Shown: piece by piece, positions 7,305-14,517 of the stretch
How positions within the stretch are numbered: the stretch's first letter is position 1
How the letters are laid out: each line of letters begins with the position of its first letter
Origin: Proteocatella sp051653405
Lineage (GTDB): Bacteria; Bacillota; Clostridia; Peptostreptococcales; Filifactoraceae
Assembly (NCBI GenBank): GCA_051653405.1
Contig: JBOFWC010000255.1
Coordinates: 1 to 30,415, forward strand
Length of the DNA stretch: 30,415 bases
Reading direction: 5' to 3'
Notes under the pieces: generated by a model
What the model saw: only the letters and a program-made list of their open reading frames with translations
Databases searched by the model: none
What the model was told of the DNA's origin: nothing
Position numbers and translations under genes: made by a program

Positions 7305-8359
7305 TATTTTGTACCTCCTATTAGTTCTCTTGCTTTTTCCACTATTTGCATAGGATCTGGAACCATTCCGCCAGTTCTTCCTACAAAATGTACTGGTATT
7401 TTACATTCTACTGCAATTTTTACATCTTCTACCATCTGTCCCATACTCATTTCTGAACAGATTATATGTTTTGCTTTTATATTTTCAAAGGCTTTTGTTG
7501 GGTATGGCCATAAAGTTTTAAGTCTTATAAGCCCTGCTTTTACGCCTTCTTTTCTTAATTGATTTACTGCATTTCTTGCTATTCTTGAAGTTGTTCCATA
7601 AGCAACCATAACTATATCTGCATCTTCTACCATATAGTTTTCAAATCTTGCTTCATTTGCTTCTATAGCTTTATACTTAGCATCTAGTCTTAAGTTATGT
7701 TGTTCAAGTACGTTTGAATCTAGGTAAAGTGAATTTACGATATTTGGCTTTCTTACTCCACCAGTTCCTGTTGTTGCCCAAGTTTTTTCTGGTAAATCTC
7801 TTGGCTCAGGTTTTTTAAATTCTACTGGCTCCATCATTTGGCCTATCATTCCGTCTCCTACAATAAGTACTGGAGTTCTGTAGTATTCAGCTACATCAAA
7901 TGCTTCTTGAACCATATCTACTGCTTCTTGAATTGATGCTGGTGCGTAAACTATATGTCTATAGTCTCCATTTCCTCCACCCTTTGTAGACATGTAGTAA
8001 TCTGCTTGAGATGGCTGGATACTTCCTAATCCTGGGCCCCCTCTCATCATGTTTACTATAACTGCTGGAAGCTCTGCTCCTGCTATATATGTTATACCTT
8101 CTTGCTTAAGCGATATTCCAGGCGATGAAGATGAAGTCATTGCTCTTGCTCCTGCACCTGCCGCTCCATAAATCATGTTTATAGCTGAGATTTCTGACTC
8201 TGACTGAATAAATACTCCTCCAACTTTTGGAAGCTCTTTAGACATATATTCTGGTATTTCATTTTGTGGGGTTATTGGATATCCTGCAAAAAATCTACAG
8301 CCTGCCTCTATTGCAGCTTTACCAATAGCTTCATTCCCCTTCATAAGTACTTTTGCCAT
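7304..8359 (-). CDS. vorB: 2-oxoacid:ferredoxin oxidoreductase, alpha subunit (VorB type)
   Basis: Alpha subunit of the branched-chain (3-methyl-2-oxobutanoate type) 2-oxoacid:ferredoxin oxidoreductase. The start KGNEAIGKAAIEAGCRFFAGYPITP and the segment SSSSPGISLKQEGITYIAGAELP are typical, with MRGGPGLGS after it. The C-terminal third is the separate transketolase C-like domain (VAYGTTSRIARNAV). The 351-residue length matches proteins commonly named VorB; subunit lettering differs between organisms. AGGAGG lies seven nt before the ATG, and the ferredoxin gene ends 11 nt upstream. Substrate choice for branched-chain oxoacids is inferred from the ptb-buk context. Confidence 0.93.
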   Translation of the reverse strand: MAKVLMKGNEAIGKAAIEAGCRFFAGYPITPQNEIPEYMSKELPKVGGVFIQSESEISAINMIYGAAGAGARAMTSSSSPGISLKQEGITYIAGAELPAVIVNMMRGGPGLGSIQPSQADYYMSTKGGGNGDYRHIVYAPASIQEAVDMVQEAFDVAEYYRTPVLIVGDGMIGQMMEPVEFKKPEPRDLPEKTWATTGTGGVRKPNIVNSLYLDSNVLEQHNLRLDAKYKAIEANEARFENYMVEDADIVMVAYGTTSRIARNAVNQLRKEGVKAGLIRLKTLWPYPTKAFENIKAKHIICSEMSMGQMVEDVKIAVECKIPVHFVGRTGGMVPDPMQIVEKARELIGGTK

Positions 8360-8370
8360 CGTTACTCCTC

Positions 8371-8586
8371 CTAAAATCTTTCTACTGTAATTACACTATC
8401 TGGACACATAAGTGCACAACTTGCACAACCAATACATTTTTCTGCATCATTAACTGCTGCCACGTTATAACCTTTGTCATTTATTACTGAGTTGTCCAAA
8501 AATAGTATTTTTACAGGACATGCAGTAACACATAGGCCGCAACCTTTGCAACGCTCTTGATCAAATATAACTTTTCCCTTTGCCAT
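8371..8586 (-). CDS. 2 x 4Fe-4S ferredoxin, delta subunit
   Basis: A 71-residue bacterial-type ferredoxin with two clusters, CKGCGLCVTACP near the N-terminus and CIGCASCALMCP near the C-terminus. It begins the four-gene oxidoreductase set (delta-alpha-beta-gamma) and should carry electrons from the TPP subunit to free ferredoxin. AGGAGG lies upstream of the ATG at 8586. The 51-nt gap before it holds a small hairpin that could set its level relative to the upstream genes. Confidence 0.95.
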   Translation of the reverse strand: MAKGKVIFDQERCKGCGLCVTACPVKILFLDNSVINDKGYNVAAVNDAEKCIGCASCALMCPDSVITVERF

Positions 8587-8613
8587 CGTAATTCCTCCTA
8601 ATAAATTTTTATT

Positions 8614-8631
8614 AAAAATAGCCTTTGGCTA
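8614..8631 (-). terminator. Small intercistronic hairpin, possible attenuator
   Basis: On the minus strand TAGCC-AAA-GGCTA is followed by TTTTTAAT. The stem is only 5 bp, so it would terminate weakly. It lies between the P-loop protein gene and the ferredoxin gene and may lower read-through or protect the 3' end of the upstream message. Confidence 0.4.
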
Positions 8632-8637
8632 ATTTAA

Positions 8638-9372
8638 TCACATCCAGTCTTCCCTCATAATCATACTTATTGGCATAATCATGTCGGAAATCTCATTTTC
8701 AGTCAACTCTTTGTCAAATTCAGAATATTTTAAATTGCATGAAACCGTTTTCCTAAGTTCTTCTTTTTTATCCCAATAAGTAACATATCTTATTGGGATT
8801 CCTGTTTGCTTTTGAACTTCTTTTACTAACAATATTCCTTGCTCTATATCCTCAGCTTCGGTTTCTCGTAACAAATGAGTATTGCTTATTAAACCTGTAA
8901 CTTTTAGATTACTTCTATATTCTATGTCTTTTATATACTCGATTACTTTTTCTGCTTCATTTGTATATTCTCGGTTTCTATTTATTACCATAAACATATC
9001 ATACTCATATTTTTTTATATCATTACTCATTCTTCCAAGCACACGTGCCCCTACATCATCTCCGCCTACATCTATGATGTATTCATATCTATCATCGTAT
9101 ATAGGTTTCATTAAATCTGGTGCTAACGCTGGAAGATCTAAAGAACTATTTTTCAGTATACTAGAGAACGATTCTACATTGTATCCATTTAACAAGTCTT
9201 CTTTTTCTCTTGACCTAAAATATGGGTTTACTACGTCTATATCTGCAATTGCTACTTTTCTGTCAGGGCCTAATTCTTGTGAAAGCTTTATTGCATAGTT
9301 TATGGCAAATTCAGTCTTTCCACTACCATAATGTCCTACAATAATTCTTATCCTTTTATCGTTCATCAGCAT
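8638..9372 (-). CDS. P-loop nucleotide-binding protein of unknown role
   Basis: A 244-residue P-loop ATPase-like protein. Walker A is GHYGSGKT at residues 13-20; it lacks the extra lysine of the ParA/MinD signature. A likely switch region, IADIDVVNPYFRSRE, follows near residue 42, and DVGGDD around residue 100 may be Walker B-like. This resembles CobQ/MinD-fold SIMIBI proteins. It sits between butyrate kinase and the oxidoreductase ferredoxin, 9 nt after buk, with GAGG six nt before its ATG. Roles such as Fe-S or TPP-enzyme maturation, or an activating chaperone, are guesses from context only; function is unknown. Confidence 0.85.
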   Translation of the reverse strand: MLMNDKRIRIIVGHYGSGKTEFAINYAIKLSQELGPDRKVAIADIDVVNPYFRSREKEDLLNGYNVESFSSILKNSSLDLPALAPDLMKPIYDDRYEYIIDVGGDDVGARVLGRMSNDIKKYEYDMFMVINRNREYTNEAEKVIEYIKDIEYRSNLKVTGLISNTHLLRETEAEDIEQGILLVKEVQKQTGIPIRYVTYWDKKEELRKTVSCNLKYSEFDKELTENEISDMIMPISMIMREDWM

Positions 9373-9381
9373 TTTTTACCT

Positions 9382-10467
9382 CTACTTATTAGCTCCTAAA
9401 TAAACCTTTGGAGCTTCTTCTTTATTAAGAACTCTAAGTGCTCCTTCAGCAAGTGCTATCATTTCATCTTCACCTGGATATACCACAACTTCTGCAAGTT
9501 TTGATACTCTTTCTTTTATCCAAGTAGTCATCATTTCTGAATAAGCTATTCCACCTGTAAGAATTATCGCATCTACTTCACATTTTAATACAGCCATAGC
9601 TGCTGCTATATCTTTAGCTACTTGATATGCCATAGCCTTATATATTAATTCAGCTTTTTGATCACCATTTGCTATAAGCGATTCCACTTCTCTAGCATCA
9701 TTTGTATTTAAATATGCTACAAGTCCGCCATTTCCTTTTATTCTCTTCTTCAAATAATCTTTTGTATGATTTCCATCAAAGCAAAGGTTTATAAGCTGAC
9801 CTACTGGAAGACTTCCTGCTCTTTCTGGCGAAAATGCACCTTCTCCATCTAAAGCATTATTTACATCTATTACTCTTCCTTTTTCATGAGCTCCTACTGA
9901 TACTCCTCCACCTAGATGCGCTACTATTACATTTACTTCATTGTAATTTTTGCCTACACTCTTAGCATATCTTCTTGCAACTGCTTTTTGATTTAATGCA
10001 TGGAATATAGATTTTCTTTCGATTTCTGGAATCCCTGATATTCTTGCTACATCATCAAGTTCATCAACTACAACTGGATCCACTATAAATGCAGGAACAA
10101 CTGCCATATCTGCAATTTCTTTTGCAATTATTCCACCTAAGTTTGAAGCATGCTCTCCTTGAACTCCTTTTGCAAGATCTTCAAGCATTACTTCATTTAC
10201 CTCATAAGTACCACCTTCCATAGGCATAAGAAGTCCGCCTCTTCCTACAATTGCATCAAAGCTATGAGGGCTTATTCCTACTTCTACAAGAGATTCAATT
10301 ATTACTTCTTTTCTAAAAGATTTTTGTGCTGAAACACTTTCATATTTTTGAATTTCTTCGTTTGAATGTCTAAGTGTCTTCTCCATTATAAGATTTTCAT
10401 TTGAAAAAACTGCAATCTTAGTTGATGTAGAGCCTGGATTAATTGCTAAAACTTTGTACTCTTTCAT
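9382..10467 (-). CDS. buk: Butyrate (branched-chain fatty acid) kinase
   Basis: Transfers phosphate from butyryl-, isobutyryl- or isovaleryl-phosphate to ADP, making ATP and the free acid. It belongs to the acetokinase family: VLAINPGSTSTKIAVF at the start, VAHLGGGVSVGAHEKGRV and DALDGEGAFSPERAG-like segments in the middle, and ILTGGIAYS near the end. I start at ATG 10467, which has GGAGG five nt upstream and gives 361 residues; a TTG four codons earlier overlaps that site. It lies just after ptb and upstream of the vor genes, which suggests branched acyl-phosphates as the main substrate. Confidence 0.96.
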   Translation of the reverse strand: MKEYKVLAINPGSTSTKIAVFSNENLIMEKTLRHSNEEIQKYESVSAQKSFRKEVIIESLVEVGISPHSFDAIVGRGGLLMPMEGGTYEVNEVMLEDLAKGVQGEHASNLGGIIAKEIADMAVVPAFIVDPVVVDELDDVARISGIPEIERKSIFHALNQKAVARRYAKSVGKNYNEVNVIVAHLGGGVSVGAHEKGRVIDVNNALDGEGAFSPERAGSLPVGQLINLCFDGNHTKDYLKKRIKGNGGLVAYLNTNDAREVESLIANGDQKAELIYKAMAYQVAKDIAAAMAVLKCEVDAIILTGGIAYSEMMTTWIKERVSKLAEVVVYPGEDEMIALAEGALRVLNKEEAPKVYLGANK

Positions 10468-10484
10468 TTTATCCTCCAATTATA

Positions 10485-11387
10485 TTAGAATTTATTTGAG
10501 TATAGTACAGCAAGTGCTATAGAATACATTTTAGTTTCTTCTGAATCTGCTCTTGATGTTAAAACTATAGGTTTTGATGCTCCAAGAATTATTCCTGCTA
10601 TTTTTGAATTTGAAAAATAAGAAATGGCTTTATAAAGTACGTTTCCAGCTTCGATATCTGGAACTAGTAATACATCACATTTCCCTGCAATCGGATCTTT
10701 TATTCCTTTATGTTTAGCCGCTTCTTCACTTACTGCATTATCAAGTGCAAATGGTCCACCAACTATGCAGTCTGTAATTTCACCGTTTTTATTCATATCT
10801 ACTAGAGCTTGAGCCTCTACTGTCGCTGGCATCTTCTCATCTACTTTTTCTTTTGCACAAATAGCCCCTACTTTAGGACACTCTATTTCAAGTGCTTGTG
10901 CTAGCTTAACTGTATTTCTTATTATAGCTGCTTTCGTATTAACATCTGGACTTATATTCATAGCTGCGTCTGTAACAAACATTAGTCTATCATACCCTGG
11001 AATTTCACAAACTGCTGCATGGCTTATTGGATTCCCTGTTCTAAGCGTAAGTTCCTTGTTAAGAACTGCTTTTAAAACTATCGATGTGTCTACAAGACCT
11101 TTCATAAGTATATCTGCTTTTTGGTCTGAAACTAATTTTGCAGCAATCTTAGAAGCTTCTACATTATCTTTTTCGTCTATTATATCATACTTGTTAATAT
11201 CTATGTTTAAATTTGTGCAAATTTTTTCAATTTCTTCTTTATTTCCAACTAATGTGGCATTTGCAATACCTGCAACATTTGCCATGTCTACAGATTTTAA
11301 AACATCCTCATCCTGAGCACAGGCTACAGCTATCCTCCTAGGCCCTGCATTTTTAGCTTTTTGCATTATTTCTTCAAAATTTTTCAT
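10485..11387 (-). CDS. ptb: Phosphate butyryltransferase
   Basis: Converts butyryl-CoA or branched acyl-CoA plus phosphate to acyl-phosphate for the following kinase. The 300-residue, full-length protein has the phosphate acyltransferase features KGLVDTSIVLKAVLNKE (about 95-110), the PISHAAVCEIPGYDRLMFVTDAAMN block and GADSE-like C-terminal SRADSEETKM. AGGAGG precedes the ATG. Its start is 13 nt after the ybbR stop, too close for a separate promoter of ordinary size, so it reads as part of the cdaA operon. Confidence 0.96.
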   Translation of the reverse strand: MKNFEEIMQKAKNAGPRRIAVACAQDEDVLKSVDMANVAGIANATLVGNKEEIEKICTNLNIDINKYDIIDEKDNVEASKIAAKLVSDQKADILMKGLVDTSIVLKAVLNKELTLRTGNPISHAAVCEIPGYDRLMFVTDAAMNISPDVNTKAAIIRNTVKLAQALEIECPKVGAICAKEKVDEKMPATVEAQALVDMNKNGEITDCIVGGPFALDNAVSEEAAKHKGIKDPIAGKCDVLLVPDIEAGNVLYKAISYFSNSKIAGIILGASKPIVLTSRADSEETKMYSIALAVLYSNKF

Positions 11388-11400
11388 TTTTTCCTCCTAT

Positions 11401-12594
11401 TTAGTCACTCTTTGGTAAATTTATTACATCAGGGGTTACCTTAATGTTTACAATTGGAAATTCAACTTTATAAAGCATTTTGTATTCTTCAAGTTGCTGT
11501 TTATTGTCTATATATAGTTTTATATTTTGAGTATTTACTTTTTCAGCATATTCTTTCCCTGCGAATAATTTGACCTCTATTTCATCAGGAAGATTTTGTT
11601 TTATATCTTCACTCTTATAATCCCCAGTAAAGGTTACATTTTCTTTTGGTATAGATATTGTATACTCTGAAACCTTTTCTTCTATAGGTTTTATTTTTAT
11701 ACTGCTTTCAGAAATTTTTATGCCTTCTACCATTTCAAGCTCATAGCTCAATCCATCTATACTGTTAAATTTGCTTATTTTTATAGGTTTTGTGCTAACA
11801 TATTCTATGCTGTTTACAAGTTCTTCTTCGCCTTGTATGTCTACTGTGCTTTTTTCAGATTCAAAAGAAGTGTTGTTTACTGGTTTATTCTGAGAATCTA
11901 CAAAATTAAGTTTTACAGGTACTGTTTTTGTTTTTTCTACATTTATATCTACTATAATATTTGCATCTCTTACCGTAACCCCCTCAACAACATGACCTTT
12001 GCTATCTACTGGAATTAGGTTTACTTTAGAACTAAAATCTGTATTTTGATTTTCAAGCTTAACTTTTGCTAGAAGTTTATCTATTTTTTCTACCTGAGAT
12101 TTTGGCCCTTCTACATACAGTTTTGTTTTGTTTGGCGTTAAGCTTCCTATTATATAGCCATGCTGAAGATTGCCTTCAATTTCCATATCTATATTTTTTA
12201 AACTTACTACCGATTTTTCTAAAACTACATCTATATATTCTGGAACTATACTATATTCAATTTCTCTAGGCGTTTCTAGTAGTATCGTCATGGTGTTTGT
12301 ACCTTCTTTTGGGTCATAAATTTCACCTTTAGGCTTAATTCCATTTCGTATATACTCGTTTAAAGTTGATCTTTTTGCTCTAAAATCTATTTTTACATTG
12401 AAATTTTGTCCATATGCAAAGGTTAATCCATTATCTCTTATTTCATCTATGTTTATAACACTTTCTACGGGTACAGTCTCGAAACTTCTTATAACTATAG
12501 GATCAACTTCTGACATAACATAAATCCACATAATAAAAGCAAAAGCAAAAGAAAATAATTTTATTTTAAAATTGTTTTTTAATTTCTTTTTCAT
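11401..12594 (-). CDS. cdaR: YbbR-domain protein CdaR, regulator of CdaA
   Basis: Membrane-anchored protein with one N-terminal transmembrane segment (about residues 12-28, SFAFAFIMWIYVM) followed by several YbbR repeats facing outside. At 397 residues it has room for three to four repeats; phrases such as YIIGSLTPNKTKLYVEGPKS mark one of them. Its ATG comes directly after the cdaA stop codon, with the GAGGCGG site inside cdaA. In Bacillus and Listeria the corresponding protein modulates the diadenylate cyclase CdaA. Function here is inferred from family and gene order. Confidence 0.92.
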   Translation of the reverse strand: MKKKLKNNFKIKLFSFAFAFIMWIYVMSEVDPIVIRSFETVPVESVINIDEIRDNGLTFAYGQNFNVKIDFRAKRSTLNEYIRNGIKPKGEIYDPKEGTNTMTILLETPREIEYSIVPEYIDVVLEKSVVSLKNIDMEIEGNLQHGYIIGSLTPNKTKLYVEGPKSQVEKIDKLLAKVKLENQNTDFSSKVNLIPVDSKGHVVEGVTVRDANIIVDINVEKTKTVPVKLNFVDSQNKPVNNTSFESEKSTVDIQGEEELVNSIEYVSTKPIKISKFNSIDGLSYELEMVEGIKISESSIKIKPIEEKVSEYTISIPKENVTFTGDYKSEDIKQNLPDEIEVKLFAGKEYAEKVNTQNIKLYIDNKQQLEEYKMLYKVEFPIVNIKVTPDVINLPKSD

Positions 12595-13401
12595 CTATTC
12601 ACCGCCTCTTTTGAAAAGTTTTCTCTCTTCAGATCTTTTTAAGTTTTTCTTCAGATAGATTTCAAGCTCTTCCTGAGATAAATTTTTAAAAAGCTTTCCA
12701 TTTTCCGCGATAGATATTGCTCCAGTTTCTTCTGAAACTACAAGTGATATACAATCTGATCTTTCACTAATCCCAAGTGCTGCTCTATGCCTTGTTCCTA
12801 CTTCTTGGTTTAATTTATTATTTTCAGTAAGTGGTAAAAAGCAACCTGCTGCCATAACTCTGTTTCCTCTTATTACAAGCGCTCCATCATGTAGAGGTGT
12901 ATTTGGAATAAAGATATTTATTAAAAGCTGCTTGCTTATTTTTGCATCAACCACAGTTCCTGTATGAATTATTTCATTAAGTCCAGTTTCTCGCTCAAAT
13001 ACTACAAGTGCCCCTATCTTAGATTTTGAAAGTGAGCTTGCTGTTTGTACAATCTCTGATACAATGCTTTCATAGTCCAAGTTCCCATCCATATTAGATT
13101 TAACTAAAAACTTCGTTCTTCCTATGTGTTCTAGTGCTCTTCTGAGCTCTGGCTGAAACACTATTAAAAGCGCCATCAATCCTACTGTCATAGTGTTTTT
13201 TAAAATCCAATGTATAACTTGAAACTGCATGAGTTCTGATATTTTACTAGTCAGAAGTAATATAACTATACCTTTTACTAGCTGTTCTGCTCTAGTTTCT
13301 TTTATCAACAAATATACATTGTAAAAAACATATGCTACAATAGTTATATCTATTATATCGAACACACTGATATTCATTATTATGTCCTTTAATTCCCACA
13401 T
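12595..13401 (-). CDS. cdaA: Diadenylate cyclase CdaA
   Basis: Membrane-bound c-di-AMP synthase of the CdaA/YbbP type. About three N-terminal membrane helices are followed by the DAC domain, with the catalytic H171-D-G-A174 and R204-H-R206 motifs both intact, so it should be active. ATG 13401 has GGGGGTGG ten nt upstream; a second ATG eight codons later has AAAGGA seven nt upstream, so the exact start is open. It leads the ten-gene operon. In Firmicutes c-di-AMP controls potassium uptake and wall homeostasis, fitting the ktr and PBP genes nearby. Confidence 0.96.
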   Translation of the reverse strand: MWELKDIIMNISVFDIIDITIVAYVFYNVYLLIKETRAEQLVKGIVILLLTSKISELMQFQVIHWILKNTMTVGLMALLIVFQPELRRALEHIGRTKFLVKSNMDGNLDYESIVSEIVQTASSLSKSKIGALVVFERETGLNEIIHTGTVVDAKISKQLLINIFIPNTPLHDGALVIRGNRVMAAGCFLPLTENNKLNQEVGTRHRAALGISERSDCISLVVSEETGAISIAENGKLFKNLSQEELEIYLKKNLKRSEERKLFKRGGE

Positions 13402-13440
13402 TAGTGTTCAGCCACCCCCTTCATGATATACTATTTTTAT

Positions 13441-13469
13441 ATTATTTCACACTTAAGAATTTATTTCAA
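13441..13469 (-). promoter_or_regulatory. Promoter of the cdaA operon
   Basis: On the minus strand TTGAAA is followed after 17 nt by AATAAT, about 40 nt before the cdaA start. It is the best promoter match in the gap between cdaA and the divergent tRNA. Confidence 0.55.
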
Positions 13470-13503
13470 TAGGATTGTTATAATTACATTCATTAAATTG
13501 TTT

Positions 13504-13554
13504 CTATTTTTTAGTTTTTTAATTCATTTAGAGATTTTCCTATTTTTTAGTTTT
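13504..13554. repeat. 15-bp direct repeat upstream of tRNA-Arg
   Basis: CTATTTTTTAGTTTT occurs at 13504-13518 and again at 13540-13554, a 36-bp period. It lies in the divergent cdaA/tRNA intergenic region just upstream of the tRNA promoter. It may be an AT-rich activating element or chance in T-rich DNA. Confidence 0.5.
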
Positions 13555-13576
13555 CTATCTTAATAATTTATGATAT

Positions 13577-13582
13577 TATAAT
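13577..13582 (+). promoter_or_regulatory. -10 element for tRNA-Arg
   Basis: A perfect TATAAT lies 19 nt before the mature tRNA 5' end, giving a leader of about 12 nt. No good -35 hexamer is visible at 17 nt spacing; the upstream sequence is T-rich. Confidence 0.5.
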
Positions 13583-13601
13583 AAGTGTTGTTTAAAAATA
13601 T

Positions 13602-13678
13602 GCATCCATAGCTCAGTTGGATAGAGCAGCGGCCTTCGAAGTCGCGTGTCAGGGGTTCGAATCCCTTTGGGTGCACCA
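13602..13678 (+). tRNA. tRNA-Arg (anticodon UCG)
   Basis: A complete 77-nt cloverleaf with encoded CCA. The acceptor stem is GCATCCA/TGGGTGC with one G-U pair and discriminator A. The anticodon loop CTTCGAA gives UCG, reading CGA (and, with wobble, other CGN codons). The D loop has A20, a known arginine identity base, and the T arm is GGGGTTCGAATCCCT. UCG is a less common choice than the ACG (inosine) tRNA many bacteria use for CGN arginine codons. The response regulator gene begins 28 nt later without a terminator. Confidence 0.95.
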
Positions 13679-13706
13679 ATTACTTAAATTTTTCAGGAGG
13701 ATTAAT

Positions 13707-14390
13707 ATGTCTTTAGTCTTAATCGCAGACGACAACAAGTTAATTGTTTCTATTTTAGATAATTATTGTAAAAAAGAGGGTTACGACACCGTTTTAGCTT
13801 ATGACGGAGAATCTGCTTTTGATGCATTTAACAAGGTTAAGCCTGATATAATTCTCCTCGATGTCATGATGCCTAAAATGGATGGCTTCGAAGTATGTCG
13901 TGAAATTCGTAAAGTTTCTAACATCCCCATAATAATGATTACTGCTAGGGGAGAAGATTTCGAAAAAATAATGGGACTTGATATTGGTGCTGATGATTAT
14001 ATAGTAAAACCATTTTCTCCTGGTGAAGTAGTAGCTAGAATAAAAGCTATTCTAAGAAGGCTTAGTTTTGGCGAAAAAGCTCCTAATTTATTTACTTACG
14101 ATAATTTAACTATAAATATAAATGACTACAGCGTACTTATTGATAAAATGCTAGTTCCTTTAACAAAAAAAGAATTTGAGCTTTTTTGGACACTCGCAAG
14201 TAATAATACTAAAGCTTTTTCTAGAGATGTACTATTAAATACTCTGTGGGGTTACAATTATTTTGGAGATACTCGAACTGTGGATTCTCATATAAAGAGA
14301 CTTCGTTCTAAACTCGATGCTTATCCTCATCCAAAATGGGATATCAAAACTATATGGGGAGTAGGATATAAATTTGAAACAATTGAATAA
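13707..14390 (+). CDS. OmpR/PhoB-family response regulator
   Basis: A 227-residue two-domain transcription regulator. The receiver domain (1-120) has the acidic pair D8-D9 and phospho-acceptor D52 (LLDVMMP), with the conserved threonine (MITARG) and lysine (VKPFSP). The winged-helix domain carries LTKKEFELFWTLASN and the recognition segment TVDSHIKRLRSKL with C-terminal GVGYKF. The start is ATG 13707 with AGGAGG six nt upstream; an open frame running back into the tRNA is spurious. No histidine kinase gene is adjacent, so it is an orphan in this window. It probably shares transcription with tRNA-Arg. Confidence 0.95.
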   Translation: MSLVLIADDNKLIVSILDNYCKKEGYDTVLAYDGESAFDAFNKVKPDIILLDVMMPKMDGFEVCREIRKVSNIPIIMITARGEDFEKIMGLDIGADDYIVKPFSPGEVVARIKAILRRLSFGEKAPNLFTYDNLTININDYSVLIDKMLVPLTKKEFELFWTLASNNTKAFSRDVLLNTLWGYNYFGDTRTVDSHIKRLRSKLDAYPHPKWDIKTIWGVGYKFETIE

Positions 14391-14401
14391 ATCTGCACCT
14401 A

Positions 14402-14433
14402 AACCTCTAAATTAATTTTAGGGGTTCTTTTTA
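14402..14433 (+). terminator. Terminator after the response regulator
   Basis: AACCTCTAAA pairs with TTTAGGGGTT (10 bp, one G-U) over a 5-nt loop and is followed by CTTTTTATT. Confidence 0.88.
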
Positions 14434-14484
14434 TTACATTACTATTACTTTTAAAAATTTACTTTATGAAATAAAACAAATTTA

Positions 14485-14493
14485 TGTTATAAT
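14485..14493 (+). promoter_or_regulatory. Extended -10 promoter of the PBP gene
   Basis: TGTTATAAT is a full extended -10 element, 24 nt before the ATG. The -35 region is poor, which is normal for extended -10 promoters. AGGAGG at 14504-14509 is the ribosome binding site. Confidence 0.6.
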
Positions 14494-14517
14494 ATATTGG
14501 ATTAGGAGGTTCTAAAT

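Noticed and set aside
8587..8637. Strong terminator splitting the vor genes from ptb-buk
   Set aside because: The hairpin has only a 5-bp stem and no new promoter follows it, so at most partial attenuation is supported.
13617..13706. Open frame extending the response regulator start back into the tRNA
   Set aside because: Those bases fold as a complete tRNA-Arg, and an ideal AGGAGG lies six nt before the ATG at 13707, where the receiver domain begins.
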